Source of the DNA: Oscillospiraceae bacterium
GTDB lineage: Bacteria; Bacillota; Clostridia; Oscillospirales; Oscillospiraceae
Assembly (NCBI GenBank): GCA_910574635.1
Contig: CAJTCG010000006.1
Coordinates: 62,001 to 126,000, forward strand
DNA length: 64,000 nucleotides
Direction of reading: 5' to 3'
Positions 33,419 to 42,135 of the stretch are shown piece after piece (positions within the stretch are counted from its first letter, which is position 1; each line of letters starts with the position of its first letter). The translations under genes and the position numbers were made by a program. The notes beneath the pieces were generated by a model, which worked only from the letters and a program-made list of their open reading frames with translations, ran no database searches and was not told where the DNA came from.

Positions 33419-34503
33419 GTGGATACCTCCTGCAGGGCCTGAACGGCGGTGGGCAGGCGGAAGGAAAGCTCCGCCCCCCGGAGAAGATTCCGGGCCGTGA
33501 TGCTCCCCCCGTGGGCCAGGACGATGGCCCGGCAGACGGAGAGGCCCAGGCCCATGTTGCGCTTCCCGTCCCCGTCCGCCGGGCGGCGGGACTTGAGACG
33601 GCCGTCAAACAGGTGGTCCAGCTCATCCCGCGAGATGCCCCGGCCGTCGTCCCGGACGGTGATTTTCGCGAAGTCCTCCTCCGCCTCCAGCAGCAGGGCG
33701 ATGTTGGCGGCCCTGCCGTGGACGGCGGCGTTTTCCAGGAGGTTGGCCAGCACCTGCTCGATGAGAATGGGGTCCATGGGGACCATCAGCAGCTCCTCCG
33801 GTGCGGAGACGGTGACGCTGACCTGGGGGAAGCGGCGGCGGAACTTCTGGGCCGCGGTCCCCAGCACCTCCTCGGCGGGCTCCGGCTCCTTGGCGATGCG
33901 GGCCTGGGCGTCCCCCATGCGGGTGATGGAAAGAAGGTTTTCCACCACCCGGATCAGCCACTGGGCCTCCTCCCGGGCGTTCTCCAGCAGCTCCCGCTGC
34001 TCCCGCTCCGAGAGGCCGGGGTTTTCCAGCACGGCGGAGGTGGACCCCACAATGGAGGTCAGGGGGGTGCGGATGTCGTGGGAGACGGAGCGGAGGAGGT
34101 TGGCCCGCATCTTCTCCCGCTCGTTCTCCGCCAGGAGCTGGGCCTGCCGCTTGGCCTGGGCGGTGAGGGTGCTGGTGATAAGGGAGATCATCAGCAGGGT
34201 GAAGAAGGTGAGGGGATAGCCGGGGTTGTGAAAGTCAAAGGCCCAGTAGGGGTAGGTGAAGATGAAGTTGACGAAGATAACCCCCAGGATCACGGAAATG
34301 GACCCGTAGAGGTAGCCCCTGGTAAGCCGGGAGATCAGCAGCACCGCCAGCACGAAAACCGGGGCGGCGAAGCCGTCGATGCTGCCCGCCAGCCAGAGAA
34401 CGAAGCACAGCCCAACCGCGCAGAGGAGGATGACGGCGGTGATGAGGAAGTCCCGCCGGGAGACGGGGAAGAGAGGCGAGGCCCAGGGCTTGCGGAAGGT
34501 CAT
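33415..34503 (-). CDS. KdpD-like sensor histidine kinase lacking the N-terminal Kdp domain
   Basis: 362 aa. Four membrane helices of the DUF4118 type lie at about 17-105. The H-box is LLRSVSHDIRTPLTSIVGS (His about 148). ATPase motifs are LANLLENAAVHG, DDGRGIS and GLGLSVCRAIV. The large cytosolic KdpD/Usp N-terminal sensor domain of true KdpD is absent. The ATG overlaps the flippase stop (ATGA) and the end overlaps the regulator, so all three genes are translationally coupled. A longer reading into the flippase gene is a shadow. Confidence 0.92.
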   Translation of the reverse strand: MTFRKPWASPLFPVSRRDFLITAVILLCAVGLCFVLWLAGSIDGFAAPVFVLAVLLISRLTRGYLYGSISVILGVIFVNFIFTYPYWAFDFHNPGYPLTFFTLLMISLITSTLTAQAKRQAQLLAENEREKMRANLLRSVSHDIRTPLTSIVGSTSAVLENPGLSEREQRELLENAREEAQWLIRVVENLLSITRMGDAQARIAKEPEPAEEVLGTAAQKFRRRFPQVSVTVSAPEELLMVPMDPILIEQVLANLLENAAVHGRAANIALLLEAEEDFAKITVRDDGRGISRDELDHLFDGRLKSRRPADGDGKRNMGLGLSVCRAIVLAHGGSITARNLLRGAELSFRLPTAVQALQEVST

Positions 34504-35939
34504 GGCGGAAGCTCCTTTCCGTTGGTTTTCTCTATTATAACAGAACGTCCGGCAAAATTCAATCTCCCGCCTTCCGCCCGCCCCCCCAGAAGGCCCCAAA
34601 GCCACTTTAGGTCCCTCCGCCCCGGCCCCCGGACCAGGGGCCCCAGGGGGCCCAGCTCCACGGAGCGCCCCAGCCGCCGGAGGCTCAGGCCGAAGTTCAC
34701 CAGGTGGGAGGCGGCGAAGCTGAAATAATAGCCCCCCATGCCGAACCGGGGCAGCAGCAGCCAGAGCAGGGCCACGTCCATGAGGTTCGTCAGCAGGTTG
34801 TACCGGGCGTTGGCGCTCTGCTGGCCCAGGCCCTTGCACATGGCGTCCACCACAATGTCCAGGTAGAGGATGGGGACCAGGGGGGCGTACAGCCGGAGAC
34901 AGGCCCCGGCGGCCCGGCTGTGGTAGAGCAGATCCCCCAAGGGACGGGCGGCGAGAAAGAGGATTCCCCCGGCGGCCAGGCCGAAGAGCCAGGAGACCCG
35001 GAGCCCCTGCCGGGCCAGATACCGGACCCGGACCCGCCCCGGGCGGCGGGCGCAGCGGGAGAATTCCGCCACCAGCAGGTCCGCCAGGGAGGCCAGGATG
35101 GCGGCGGGGAACATCAGCACGGGGAAGACCATGCCGTGGAGGACGCCGTAGTCTGCCATGGCGTTCACCGTCCCGGCGCAGAGGGCCAGGCGGCGGGGGA
35201 TGATGAGGTTTTCAACGGTATTGAGCCCCGCCCGGAGGTCGTCCGCCAGGCCCACGGGCAGGGACAGGCCGAAGACCCGCCGCCAGGGGGGGCGGTCCTC
35301 CCGGCCCAGGGGGGAACCCTCCCGCCGGAGGAGCCACAGGGCCCCCAGGGACAGCGCCGAGGCGGCGGAGGACCCCAGCGCCACGGAGAGGCAGGCCCGG
35401 GAGGGGTCTTCCCCCGCCCATCGGGCCAGGAGGGCAAAGGTCGCCGCCATGGCGCAGCCCTGCTCCAAAAACTCCACCGCCACCAGCGTCCGCAGCCGCC
35501 CGGCGGCGGTGAAGAGGCCCGTCATCACCCCGTTCAGGCAGCTGACAGGCAGGAACAGGGCGAAGGCCCGGAGGGCGGATTCCGCCGCGGCGTCCCCAAT
35601 CCACCCCCCGGCGATTCGAGGCGTGAGGACCCAAAGCCCCGCCCCCGCGGGCAGGGCGAAGAGGAGGCAGTACCGAATACTGCCGGACAGGGCGGGCCGG
35701 ACGCTCCGCCGCCGTCCCAGGGCCTCGGCGGAGAGGTAGAGGGCGCAGGTCCGGGCCCCGGAGGAGCCCAGGGTGAAAGCCAGCATCCGCACGGAGAGGA
35801 TCAGCTGCAAAAGGCCCACCCCGGTGGCCCCCAGGCGGCCGGAGAGGCAGACCTGAAAGCTCATGCCCGCAAGACGCAGGGCCAGGTTGGCCCCGGTAAG
35901 CAGCAGAGCGCCGTAGAACATGGTGCTTCCCTTTTTCAA
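34500..35939 (-). CDS. MATE/MOP-type flippase (SpoVB-like)
   Basis: 479 aa with about 12-14 membrane helices. N terminus MKKGSTMFYGALLLTGANLALRL and the pattern VGLLQLILSVRMLAFTLGSSG resemble the SpoVB branch of polysaccharide/lipid flippases. Such proteins move lipid-linked precursors across the membrane, for example during spore cortex formation. The cytosolic C terminus is unusually long and Arg/Gly-rich. It is first in an operon with a kinase and a regulator, an uncommon partner set. Confidence 0.85.
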   Translation of the reverse strand: MKKGSTMFYGALLLTGANLALRLAGMSFQVCLSGRLGATGVGLLQLILSVRMLAFTLGSSGARTCALYLSAEALGRRRSVRPALSGSIRYCLLFALPAGAGLWVLTPRIAGGWIGDAAAESALRAFALFLPVSCLNGVMTGLFTAAGRLRTLVAVEFLEQGCAMAATFALLARWAGEDPSRACLSVALGSSAASALSLGALWLLRREGSPLGREDRPPWRRVFGLSLPVGLADDLRAGLNTVENLIIPRRLALCAGTVNAMADYGVLHGMVFPVLMFPAAILASLADLLVAEFSRCARRPGRVRVRYLARQGLRVSWLFGLAAGGILFLAARPLGDLLYHSRAAGACLRLYAPLVPILYLDIVVDAMCKGLGQQSANARYNLLTNLMDVALLWLLLPRFGMGGYYFSFAASHLVNFGLSLRRLGRSVELGPLGPLVRGPGRRDLKWLWGLLGGRAEGGRLNFAGRSVIIEKTNGKELPP

Positions 35940-35999
35940 AACAACACCCCCGTCCTACACTATATGGACGAGAGGGAGCGGGTAGGACAAAAAGGGGGG

Positions 36000-36029
36000 T
36001 TGAACCGGCGGCGGGAAGTGTGGTAAAAT
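36000..36029 (+). promoter_or_regulatory. Promoter of the PhzF-like gene
   Basis: TTGAAC (36000-36005), 18-bp spacer, TAAAAT (36024-36029), 37 bases before the ATG. Confidence 0.6.
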
Positions 36030-36065
36030 AAGACAAATATTGCCGTGTTATAGGGGGAAGAGGCT

Positions 36066-36875
36066 ATGAGGCAGTACATTGCGGACGCCTTCGCGGAGGA
36101 GCTGTTTACGGGAAACCCGGCGGCGGTGCTTCCCTGCAAGCAGATGCCGGACGCGGCGCTTATGCAGAACATCGCCATAGAGAACAACTATTCGGAGACC
36201 GCCTTCGTGGTGAAAACGGGTTCCGGGGCCTATGACCTGCGGTGGTTTACCCCCGGCGGGGAGATTGACCTCTGCGGCCACGCTACTCTGGCGTCGGCCT
36301 ACGTCGTCAGTGAGTTTGTGGAGCCCGGCGTTTCGGAGATGCGCTTTCAGACCCTGAGCGGGGAACTGCGGGCCACGCGGGAGGGGGAGTGGATTACCCT
36401 GGATTTTCCCGTTGGAAAGGCGAAGCCCGTCCCGGTGACGGAGGCGATGCTGGCCGCCACGGACGGCCTGGCCCGGGAGGCGTATTTCGACGGCGGGGAC
36501 CTGGTGCTCACCGTGGGAAGCGAGGAAGAGCTGGCCCGGTTTGTCCCCAACGACGGGTTGATTTTAAAGCTGGACGGCCTGCGGGACGGGCTGGGGCTGA
36601 TCCTGACCGCCCCTTCCGCGGAGTACGATTTTGTGTCCCGGTACTTCTACCCCTGTTCTTATCCCAGGGCCCATGTCATGGAGGACCCCGTAACAGGGCG
36701 GGCTCACACCTTCCTGGCCCCTGTTTGGGCAAAGAAGCTGGGAAAAACCCGCATGACGGCCCGGCAGATTTCCCGGCGGGGCGGCGTGGTGGCCGTCCGG
36801 CTGGAAGGAGGCCGGGTCTTCCTGGGGGGAAAAGTCGTTCTGTTTATGGAGGGGGAAATCCCCTTTGATTTGTAG
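36066..36875 (+). CDS. PhzF-family isomerase
   Basis: 269 aa two-lobed fold. The N terminus is YIADAFAEELFTGNPAAVLP, the catalytic Glu lies in NNYSETAFV (about residue 45), DLRWFTPGGEIDLCGHATLASAYV is the usual substrate-site motif, and DPVTGRAHTFLAPVWAKKLGK lies in lobe 2. Family members are isomerases or epimerases acting on small acids; only PhzF itself makes phenazines, and there is no phenazine locus here. The start follows AGGGGGAAGAGG. It stands before an Asp/Glu racemase-type gene 70 bases away, perhaps co-transcribed. Confidence 0.88.
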   Translation: MRQYIADAFAEELFTGNPAAVLPCKQMPDAALMQNIAIENNYSETAFVVKTGSGAYDLRWFTPGGEIDLCGHATLASAYVVSEFVEPGVSEMRFQTLSGELRATREGEWITLDFPVGKAKPVPVTEAMLAATDGLAREAYFDGGDLVLTVGSEEELARFVPNDGLILKLDGLRDGLGLILTAPSAEYDFVSRYFYPCSYPRAHVMEDPVTGRAHTFLAPVWAKKLGKTRMTARQISRRGGVVAVRLEGGRVFLGGKVVLFMEGEIPFDL

Positions 36876-36945
36876 GCGGGGCCTTCGGCTCTTTTCGGGA
36901 GCGTCATTTTAATGGAATCAAACGCACACAAAGGAGAAAACGCAT

Positions 36946-37590
36946 ATGAAAATTGCCGTCATCGCCGGGACTCCGGTAGACACACAGATGGGCGTGGAGC
37001 TGCTGAAAAGCCGGGGGGCGGAGGCCCTGGGCTTCCCCATCTCCCGGACCCCGGAGGAACAGACCGCCTTTCAGGTGGGCTCCCAGTCCGCCCGGGAGGC
37101 GGCGGTGGGGGCTGTTTTAGAAAACATCAAAATCCGGGGGATGGACCGGGTGCTGCTCTACTGCAATTCCCTCAGCGCCACCATCGACGCGCACGGCCTG
37201 GCGGAAGGGAGGGGCCTTCGCATCTGGACGCCCATGGACGTCTACGGTGAGATCGCCCTCCAATACCGCCGCATCGGCGTGCTGGCCGCCAACTGCCAGG
37301 GGGCCGCCGGAGTGGAGCGGGCCATGGTGAACGCCTCCCCCGAGACTTTGGTCTTTGGGGCGGGGGTGCTGCCGCTGGTGCTGGGCGTAGAAGCCGGGAC
37401 GCCGCCGGAGGAGCTGGCGGAGGACTGCGGCCTGGGGCTTCTTCTCCGCTTCTTCGAGGACAACGGGGCGGAGGCGGTGGTGCTGGGCTGCACCCACTTC
37501 CCCTATGTGAAGCAGGCCCTGGGAAAGCGGACAAGCCTCCCCGTTCTGGACCCGGCGGAGCGGCTGGCGGAGCAGGTTCTGGCCCCCTGA
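36946..37590 (+). CDS. Aspartate/glutamate racemase family protein
   Basis: 214 aa. Two catalytic-Cys motifs are visible: VLLYCNSLSATID (Cys about 67) and VVLGCTHFPYVKQAL (Cys about 183), the arrangement of cofactor-independent Asp/Glu/hydantoin racemases. It is shorter than MurI glutamate racemases (about 260 aa) and its first motif reads YCNS rather than ACNT, so it need not be the cell-wall enzyme. The ribosome site is AAGGAGA. Confidence 0.85.
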   Translation: MKIAVIAGTPVDTQMGVELLKSRGAEALGFPISRTPEEQTAFQVGSQSAREAAVGAVLENIKIRGMDRVLLYCNSLSATIDAHGLAEGRGLRIWTPMDVYGEIALQYRRIGVLAANCQGAAGVERAMVNASPETLVFGAGVLPLVLGVEAGTPPEELAEDCGLGLLLRFFEDNGAEAVVLGCTHFPYVKQALGKRTSLPVLDPAERLAEQVLAP

Positions 37591-37621
37591 AGGGCGGAAA
37601 TTTCCGGGTAAACGATTACGT

Positions 37622-37662
37622 GCCGTCCCTCTGGAAAACGGAGGGGCGGCGCGTTTCTTTTT
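37622..37662 (+). terminator. Terminator after the racemase-family gene
   Basis: Stem GCCGTCCCTC/GAGGGGCGGC (one G-U) followed by GCGTTTCTTTTT. Confidence 0.8.
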
Positions 37663-37741
37663 CCAGGGTCCGGGAGCCTTTGGGGCCGTAAAGGTTTCGC
37701 AAGAAAAGGCAAAAAATCCAGAAAATTTGCCGTTCACAGAC

Positions 37742-37770
37742 TGGACATTTTTAGAAGAAGGGTGTACAAT
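37742..37770 (+). promoter_or_regulatory. Promoter of the rnf operon
   Basis: TGGACA (37742-37747), 17-bp spacer, TACAAT (37765-37770), then a leader of about 105 bases. The leader can fold (CGTCCA/TGGACG at 37810-37826; GGCAG/CTGCC around it) but matches no riboswitch I know. Confidence 0.7.
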
Positions 37771-37879
37771 GCAAGGAAGTATGCGATGGTATGTCCAGGC
37801 ACGTCAGCCCGTCCAGACGGTGGACGGCAGGACCGCCCCCGCCCGGGCCGCTGCCAGCAGTAAAAAATGAGGTGAAATA

Positions 37880-39256
37880 ATGGCACAAGCGTTCTTTGGC
37901 GGCGTTCATCCCCACGACATGAAAGCCGCGACCAATGAAAAGGCCATCGAGCAGCTGCCTGCCCCTGCTCAAGTGGTCATCCCCATGTCCCAGCACTTCG
38001 GCGCGCCATGCACCCCCCTTGTCAAGGCCGGCGACCATGTGAAGGTGGGCCAGAAGATCGGCGAGTTCCGCGGTCTTGGCGCCCCCATCCATGCCAGCGT
38101 CTCCGGCACCGTCAAGGCGGTGGAGCCCCGTCCCTATTCCATGGGCGGAAACGTCATGTCCGTGGTCATTGACAACGACGGACAAGACGAGGTCAGCGAG
38201 GAGGTCCAGGCCCCCGCGAACCCGGACGCCCTGAGCGTGGACGAGATGGTGGAAATCGTGAAAAACGCCGGCATCGTCGGCATGGGCGGCGCAACCTTCC
38301 CCACCCATGTGAAAATCTCCGGCGGCATCGGAAAAGTGGACACCGTGATCATCAACGGCGCGGAATGCGAGCCCTACATCACCGGCGACCACCGGGCCAT
38401 GCTGGAGCGCTCCGAGGAGATCATCGGCGGCGCGACCTACCTCGCCAAGATGTTTGGCGTGGAAAAAGTGGTCATCGGCGTGGAGGTCAACAAACAAAAC
38501 GGCATCGACCGGCTGAACAAAACCATTGCCGAAAAGCACGCCCCCGTGGTGGTGGAGGGCCTCCGCTGCCGCTATCCCCAGGGCGGTGAGAAGCAGCTCT
38601 GCCAGGCCATCACCGGCAAGCAGGTGCCCCCGGGAGGGCTGCCCAGCAACATCGGATGCGCGGTATTCAATATCAATACCACCTGCGCCATCTTTAAGGC
38701 GATTACCACGGGCATGCCCGTGGTGAAAAAGGTGGTCACCGTCTCCGGCTCCGGCGTGGTGGAGCCCAAGAACGTGGAGTGCCCCATCGGCACCCCCGTG
38801 TCCCTTCTGTTTGACTTCTGCGGCGGGCTGAAGGACGGCACCTATAAGCTCATCGCCGGCGGCCCCATGATGGGCATGGCCCAGTACACCGCCGACATCC
38901 CCGTGGCCAAGGGCACGGGCTGCATGCTGGCCTTCTGCGAGAAGGAAGAGCAGACCGTGGAGCATCCCCAGTGCATCCGCTGCGGCAAGTGCGTGGGCGT
39001 GTGCCCCATGCACTTAGAGCCCCTGTTCCTGTACCAGTATGCCTCCAAGGGCCTGGTGGACGAACTGAACGACGCCCACATCATGGACTGCATGGAGTGC
39101 GGCGCCTGCGCCTACACCTGCCCCGCCCGGCTGCACCTGACCCATATGTTCAAAACCGGCAAGCAGCTGGTGAAGGACGCCGCGGCCAAGGCCAAGGCCG
39201 CCGCCGAGGCCAAAAAAGCCGCCGAAGAGGCGAAAAAGGAGGTTGTCAACAAATGA
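37880..39256 (+). CDS. rnfC: Rnf complex subunit C (NADH/Fe-S subunit)
   Basis: 458 aa. RnfC barrel-sandwich domain at the N terminus, then the NADH/FMN-binding segment with GMGGATFPTHVKI and NGAECEPYITGDHR, an SLBB-like region, and two 4Fe-4S clusters (CIRCGKCVGVCP, CMECGACAYTCP). The C terminus is an Ala/Lys-rich helix of about 40 residues. It is the peripheral cytosolic subunit that reduces NAD+. The start ATG follows GAGGTG. It overlaps rnfD by 4 bases. Confidence 0.96.
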   Translation: MAQAFFGGVHPHDMKAATNEKAIEQLPAPAQVVIPMSQHFGAPCTPLVKAGDHVKVGQKIGEFRGLGAPIHASVSGTVKAVEPRPYSMGGNVMSVVIDNDGQDEVSEEVQAPANPDALSVDEMVEIVKNAGIVGMGGATFPTHVKISGGIGKVDTVIINGAECEPYITGDHRAMLERSEEIIGGATYLAKMFGVEKVVIGVEVNKQNGIDRLNKTIAEKHAPVVVEGLRCRYPQGGEKQLCQAITGKQVPPGGLPSNIGCAVFNINTTCAIFKAITTGMPVVKKVVTVSGSGVVEPKNVECPIGTPVSLLFDFCGGLKDGTYKLIAGGPMMGMAQYTADIPVAKGTGCMLAFCEKEEQTVEHPQCIRCGKCVGVCPMHLEPLFLYQYASKGLVDELNDAHIMDCMECGACAYTCPARLHLTHMFKTGKQLVKDAAAKAKAAAEAKKAAEEAKKEVVNK

Positions 39257-40293
39257 CGGACTATAAGAATCTCAAGCTGATCGCCACCTCCTCGCCCCAT
39301 ATCCGCGGAAGCGAGACCACCCAGGGCATCATGAAGGACGTCATCATCGCCATGGTGCCCGCCCTGGCGTTCGCCTGCTTCAACTTCGGCCTCCGGGCCT
39401 TGACCATGACCGCCGTGTCCGTGGCCGGGTGCGTCTTCTTCGAGTGGCTGTACCGCAAGGTGATGAAGAAGCCCCAGTCCGTTCTGGACCTTTCCGCCGT
39501 GGTTACCGGCATGCTGCTGGCCTTTGTCAGCCCCGTGCAGATTCCCTATTGGATGATTCTCATTGGCGACGCCTTCGCCATCATCATTGTCAAGCAGCTC
39601 TTCGGCGGCATCGGCAAAAACTTCGTGAACCCCGCCCTGGCGGGCCGGGCCGTGCTGCTGGCCAGCTACGCCGGGTCCATGACCACCTGGGTGGACCCCG
39701 CCATGAATCAAGCGGCCCTGTTCGGGTCCAACGTGGACATCGTCACCGCCGCCACCCCCCTGGCCTACATGAAGGGCACGGACCCCGTGGCCCTGGCCGA
39801 GAGCTTTGGAAACCTCACGGGTACATACAGCGTCAGCCAGATGTTCATGGGCCAGATCGGCGGCTCCCTGGGCGAGGTTTCCGCGCTGATGCTGATCATC
39901 GGCGGCGCGTACCTCATCTGGCGGAAGGTCATCAACTGGCAGACCCCCGCGGCCTACATCGGCACCGTGGCCGTCCTCACCTTCCTGTTCCCCAAGGCCG
40001 GCAGCAGCCTGGACTGGATGCTCTACAGCATCTTCGGCGGCGGCCTCATGCTGGGCGCGTTCTTCATGGCCACCGACTACGCCACCTCCCCCGTCACCAA
40101 GAAGGGCCAGCTGATCTTCGGCGTGGGCTGCGGATTGTTCACCGTGCTGATCCGCTACTTCGGGTCCTATAACGAGGGCGTGTGCTACTCCATCATGGTC
40201 ATGAACCTGTTCGTGCCCTTCATCGACAAGTACACCAAGCCCGTGCGCTTCGGCGTTGTGAAATCCGACAAGAAGGAGGGGGCCGCGAAATGA
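39253..40293 (+). CDS. rnfD: Rnf complex subunit D (flavin-bearing membrane subunit)
   Basis: 346 aa with eight to nine membrane helices. SSPHIRGSETTQGIMKDVIIAMVPAL is the RnfD/NqrB N-terminal signature, GKNFVNPALAGRAVL is conserved, and FMATDYATSPVTKKGQ follows. RnfD carries a covalent FMN; SGxT-type motifs are not obvious here. It overlaps both neighbours by 4 bases (ATGA), so the operon is translationally coupled. Confidence 0.95.
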   Translation: MTDYKNLKLIATSSPHIRGSETTQGIMKDVIIAMVPALAFACFNFGLRALTMTAVSVAGCVFFEWLYRKVMKKPQSVLDLSAVVTGMLLAFVSPVQIPYWMILIGDAFAIIIVKQLFGGIGKNFVNPALAGRAVLLASYAGSMTTWVDPAMNQAALFGSNVDIVTAATPLAYMKGTDPVALAESFGNLTGTYSVSQMFMGQIGGSLGEVSALMLIIGGAYLIWRKVINWQTPAAYIGTVAVLTFLFPKAGSSLDWMLYSIFGGGLMLGAFFMATDYATSPVTKKGQLIFGVGCGLFTVLIRYFGSYNEGVCYSIMVMNLFVPFIDKYTKPVRFGVVKSDKKEGAAK

Positions 40294-40910
40294 GCACCAA
40301 GAGCAAGGAAAAGGTCCAGATGGACCCCGCGTACATTATTAAACTGACCGTCACGCTGCTGGTCACCTGTGTGGTAGTGGCGGCGGCATTGGGCGGCGTC
40401 AACGCCGTCACCGAGGAAAAAATCGACGCCATCAACTGGGCAAACACCGTCGCGGCCATGAAAGCCGTGGTGGCGGACCCGGACAACACCACCTTCTCCG
40501 ACGAGCTGCCCCTCACCGACGAGATGACCGCCGCCTCCGGCAGCGTCACCTTGGACTCCGTGTATGAGGTCCAGGTGGGCGGCGCCGGCGCGGGCTACGC
40601 CATCAAGGTGGTAGCCAGCGGCTCTCAGGGCAAGATTGAAATGATGGTGGGCGTGGACGGGGAAGGAACCGTCACCGGCGTGTCCATCGTCAAAAACGCG
40701 GAAACCGCCGGAATTGGCTCCAAGGTTATGACCAACATGCCCACCGCCTCCGGCGTAGGCGTGCTGAGCCAGTTCGAGGGCAAGAGCGCCGCCGACGCGC
40801 CCCTGACCGTGGGGGCCAACGTGGACGCCATCTCCGGCGCCACCGTGTCCACCCGGGGCGTGACCAACGGCGTCAACGCCGCGCTGGCCGTGGCCGGCGT
40901 GATGGGCTGA
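40290..40910 (+). CDS. rnfG: Rnf complex subunit G (FMN-binding)
   Basis: 206 aa. One N-terminal membrane helix (about 16-40), then an extracytoplasmic FMN-binding domain. DAISGATVSTRGV holds the SGAT acceptor Thr for covalent FMN transfer by ApbE (not encoded in the window). VKNAETAGIGSKV is also conserved. Overlaps rnfD by 4 bases. Confidence 0.95.
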   Translation: MSTKSKEKVQMDPAYIIKLTVTLLVTCVVVAAALGGVNAVTEEKIDAINWANTVAAMKAVVADPDNTTFSDELPLTDEMTAASGSVTLDSVYEVQVGGAGAGYAIKVVASGSQGKIEMMVGVDGEGTVTGVSIVKNAETAGIGSKVMTNMPTASGVGVLSQFEGKSAADAPLTVGANVDAISGATVSTRGVTNGVNAALAVAGVMG

Positions 40911-40928
40911 GAAAGGGGGAGCTGAAAC

Positions 40929-41528
40929 ATGAATCTTGGTAAACAGTTGAAAGAGGGCCTGCTGACCCAAAACCCCGTTCTGGTGCAGATGCTGGGCCTG
41001 TGCTCCACCATGGCCATCACCACCTCCATCATGAACGGCTTGGGCATGGGCGTGTCCGTGCTCATCATCCTGACGGCCTCCAACGTGGTTATCTCCGCCA
41101 TCCGCAAGATTGTCCCGGACAAGATCCGCATCGCCATGTTCATCGTGGTTATCGCGGGCTTCGTCACCTGCGTGGATCTGCTGCTCCAGGCGTTTGTCCC
41201 CGCCATTGCCGCCTCCCTGGGCGTGTTCATTCCGCTGATCGTGGTGAACTGCATCATCCTGGGCCGGGCGGAGGCCTTCTCCTATAAGAACGGCGTGGGC
41301 GCTTCCTTCTTTGACGGCATCTTCCAGGGCCTGGGCTACACCCTCGTCCTGCTGGCGATGTGCTTCATCCGGGAGCTGCTGGGCGCGGGAACCCTGGCGG
41401 GCTTCCGCATCATCCCGGAGCAGTTCCCCATCGGCATTCTGACTCTGCCCGTGGGCGGCTTCCTGGTGCTGGGCTTCCTCATCGCCGCCATGCAGTGGGC
41501 GCTGTCCAAGAGTAAGGAGGGCAAGTAA
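40929..41528 (+). CDS. rnfE: Rnf complex subunit E
   Basis: 199 aa, six membrane helices. N-terminal LTQNPVLVQMLGLCSTMAITTS and VNCIILGRAEAF are the RnfE/NqrD signatures; the conserved Cys residues in helices 1 and 4 bind the intramembrane Fe-S centre shared with RnfA. The ribosome site is AAAGGGGGAG. rnfA begins directly after its stop. Confidence 0.96.
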   Translation: MNLGKQLKEGLLTQNPVLVQMLGLCSTMAITTSIMNGLGMGVSVLIILTASNVVISAIRKIVPDKIRIAMFIVVIAGFVTCVDLLLQAFVPAIAASLGVFIPLIVVNCIILGRAEAFSYKNGVGASFFDGIFQGLGYTLVLLAMCFIRELLGAGTLAGFRIIPEQFPIGILTLPVGGFLVLGFLIAAMQWALSKSKEGK

Positions 41529-42119
41529 ATGGATCAAATTTCAAGACTGCTGGCCATTACGCTGGCCGCCATTCTGGCGAATAACTTCATCTTCTCCCAG
41601 TTCCTGGGCATCTGCCCCTTCCTGGGCGTTTCCAAGAAGGTGGATACCGCCGTGGGCATGGGCTTCGCCGTGACCTTCGTCATGGGCCTGGCCTCCGCCA
41701 TCACCTGGGCGGTGAACAACTTCATCCTGGTGCCCCTGGACCTGATGTACATGCAGACGGTGGCCTTCATCCTGGTTATCGCCTCCTTGGTGCAGTTCAT
41801 CGAGATGTTCCTCCAGAAGTCCATGCCCTCCCTGTATACGGCCCTGGGCGTGTACCTGCCCCTGATCACCACCAACTGCGCGGTGCTGGGCGTGGCGCTG
41901 CTGAACATCCAGGAGAGCTATAACTTCATCGAGTCCGTGGTCTACGGCATCACCGGCGGCATCGGCTTCCTGGTTGCCATCGTGCTGTTTGCCAGCATCC
42001 GGGAGCGGCTGGTTTTCGCCGAGTATCCCAAGAGCTTCGAGGGCTTCCCCATCGCGCTGGTCACCGCCGGTCTCATGGCCCTGGCGTTCATGGGCTTCTC
42101 CGGCCTGGTAATTTGGTAA
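41529..42119 (+). CDS. rnfA: Rnf complex subunit A
   Basis: 196 aa, six membrane helices. NNFIFSQFLGICPFLGVSKK and LPLITTNCAVLGVALLN are family signatures; their Cys residues pair with those of RnfE to hold an Fe-S cluster in the membrane. It starts one base after the rnfE stop codon (overlap-free), preceded by AAGGAGG inside rnfE. Confidence 0.96.
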   Translation: MDQISRLLAITLAAILANNFIFSQFLGICPFLGVSKKVDTAVGMGFAVTFVMGLASAITWAVNNFILVPLDLMYMQTVAFILVIASLVQFIEMFLQKSMPSLYTALGVYLPLITTNCAVLGVALLNIQESYNFIESVVYGITGGIGFLVAIVLFASIRERLVFAEYPKSFEGFPIALVTAGLMALAFMGFSGLVIW

Positions 42120-42135
42120 GGGGGGCGGCTGAATT

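Noticed and set aside
36066..36875. Phenazine biosynthesis
   Set aside because: A single PhzF-fold isomerase is common in bacteria without phenazines, and no other phz gene is present.
37771..37879. Possible riboswitch in the rnf leader
   Set aside because: It can form two stems, but no known aptamer consensus fits.
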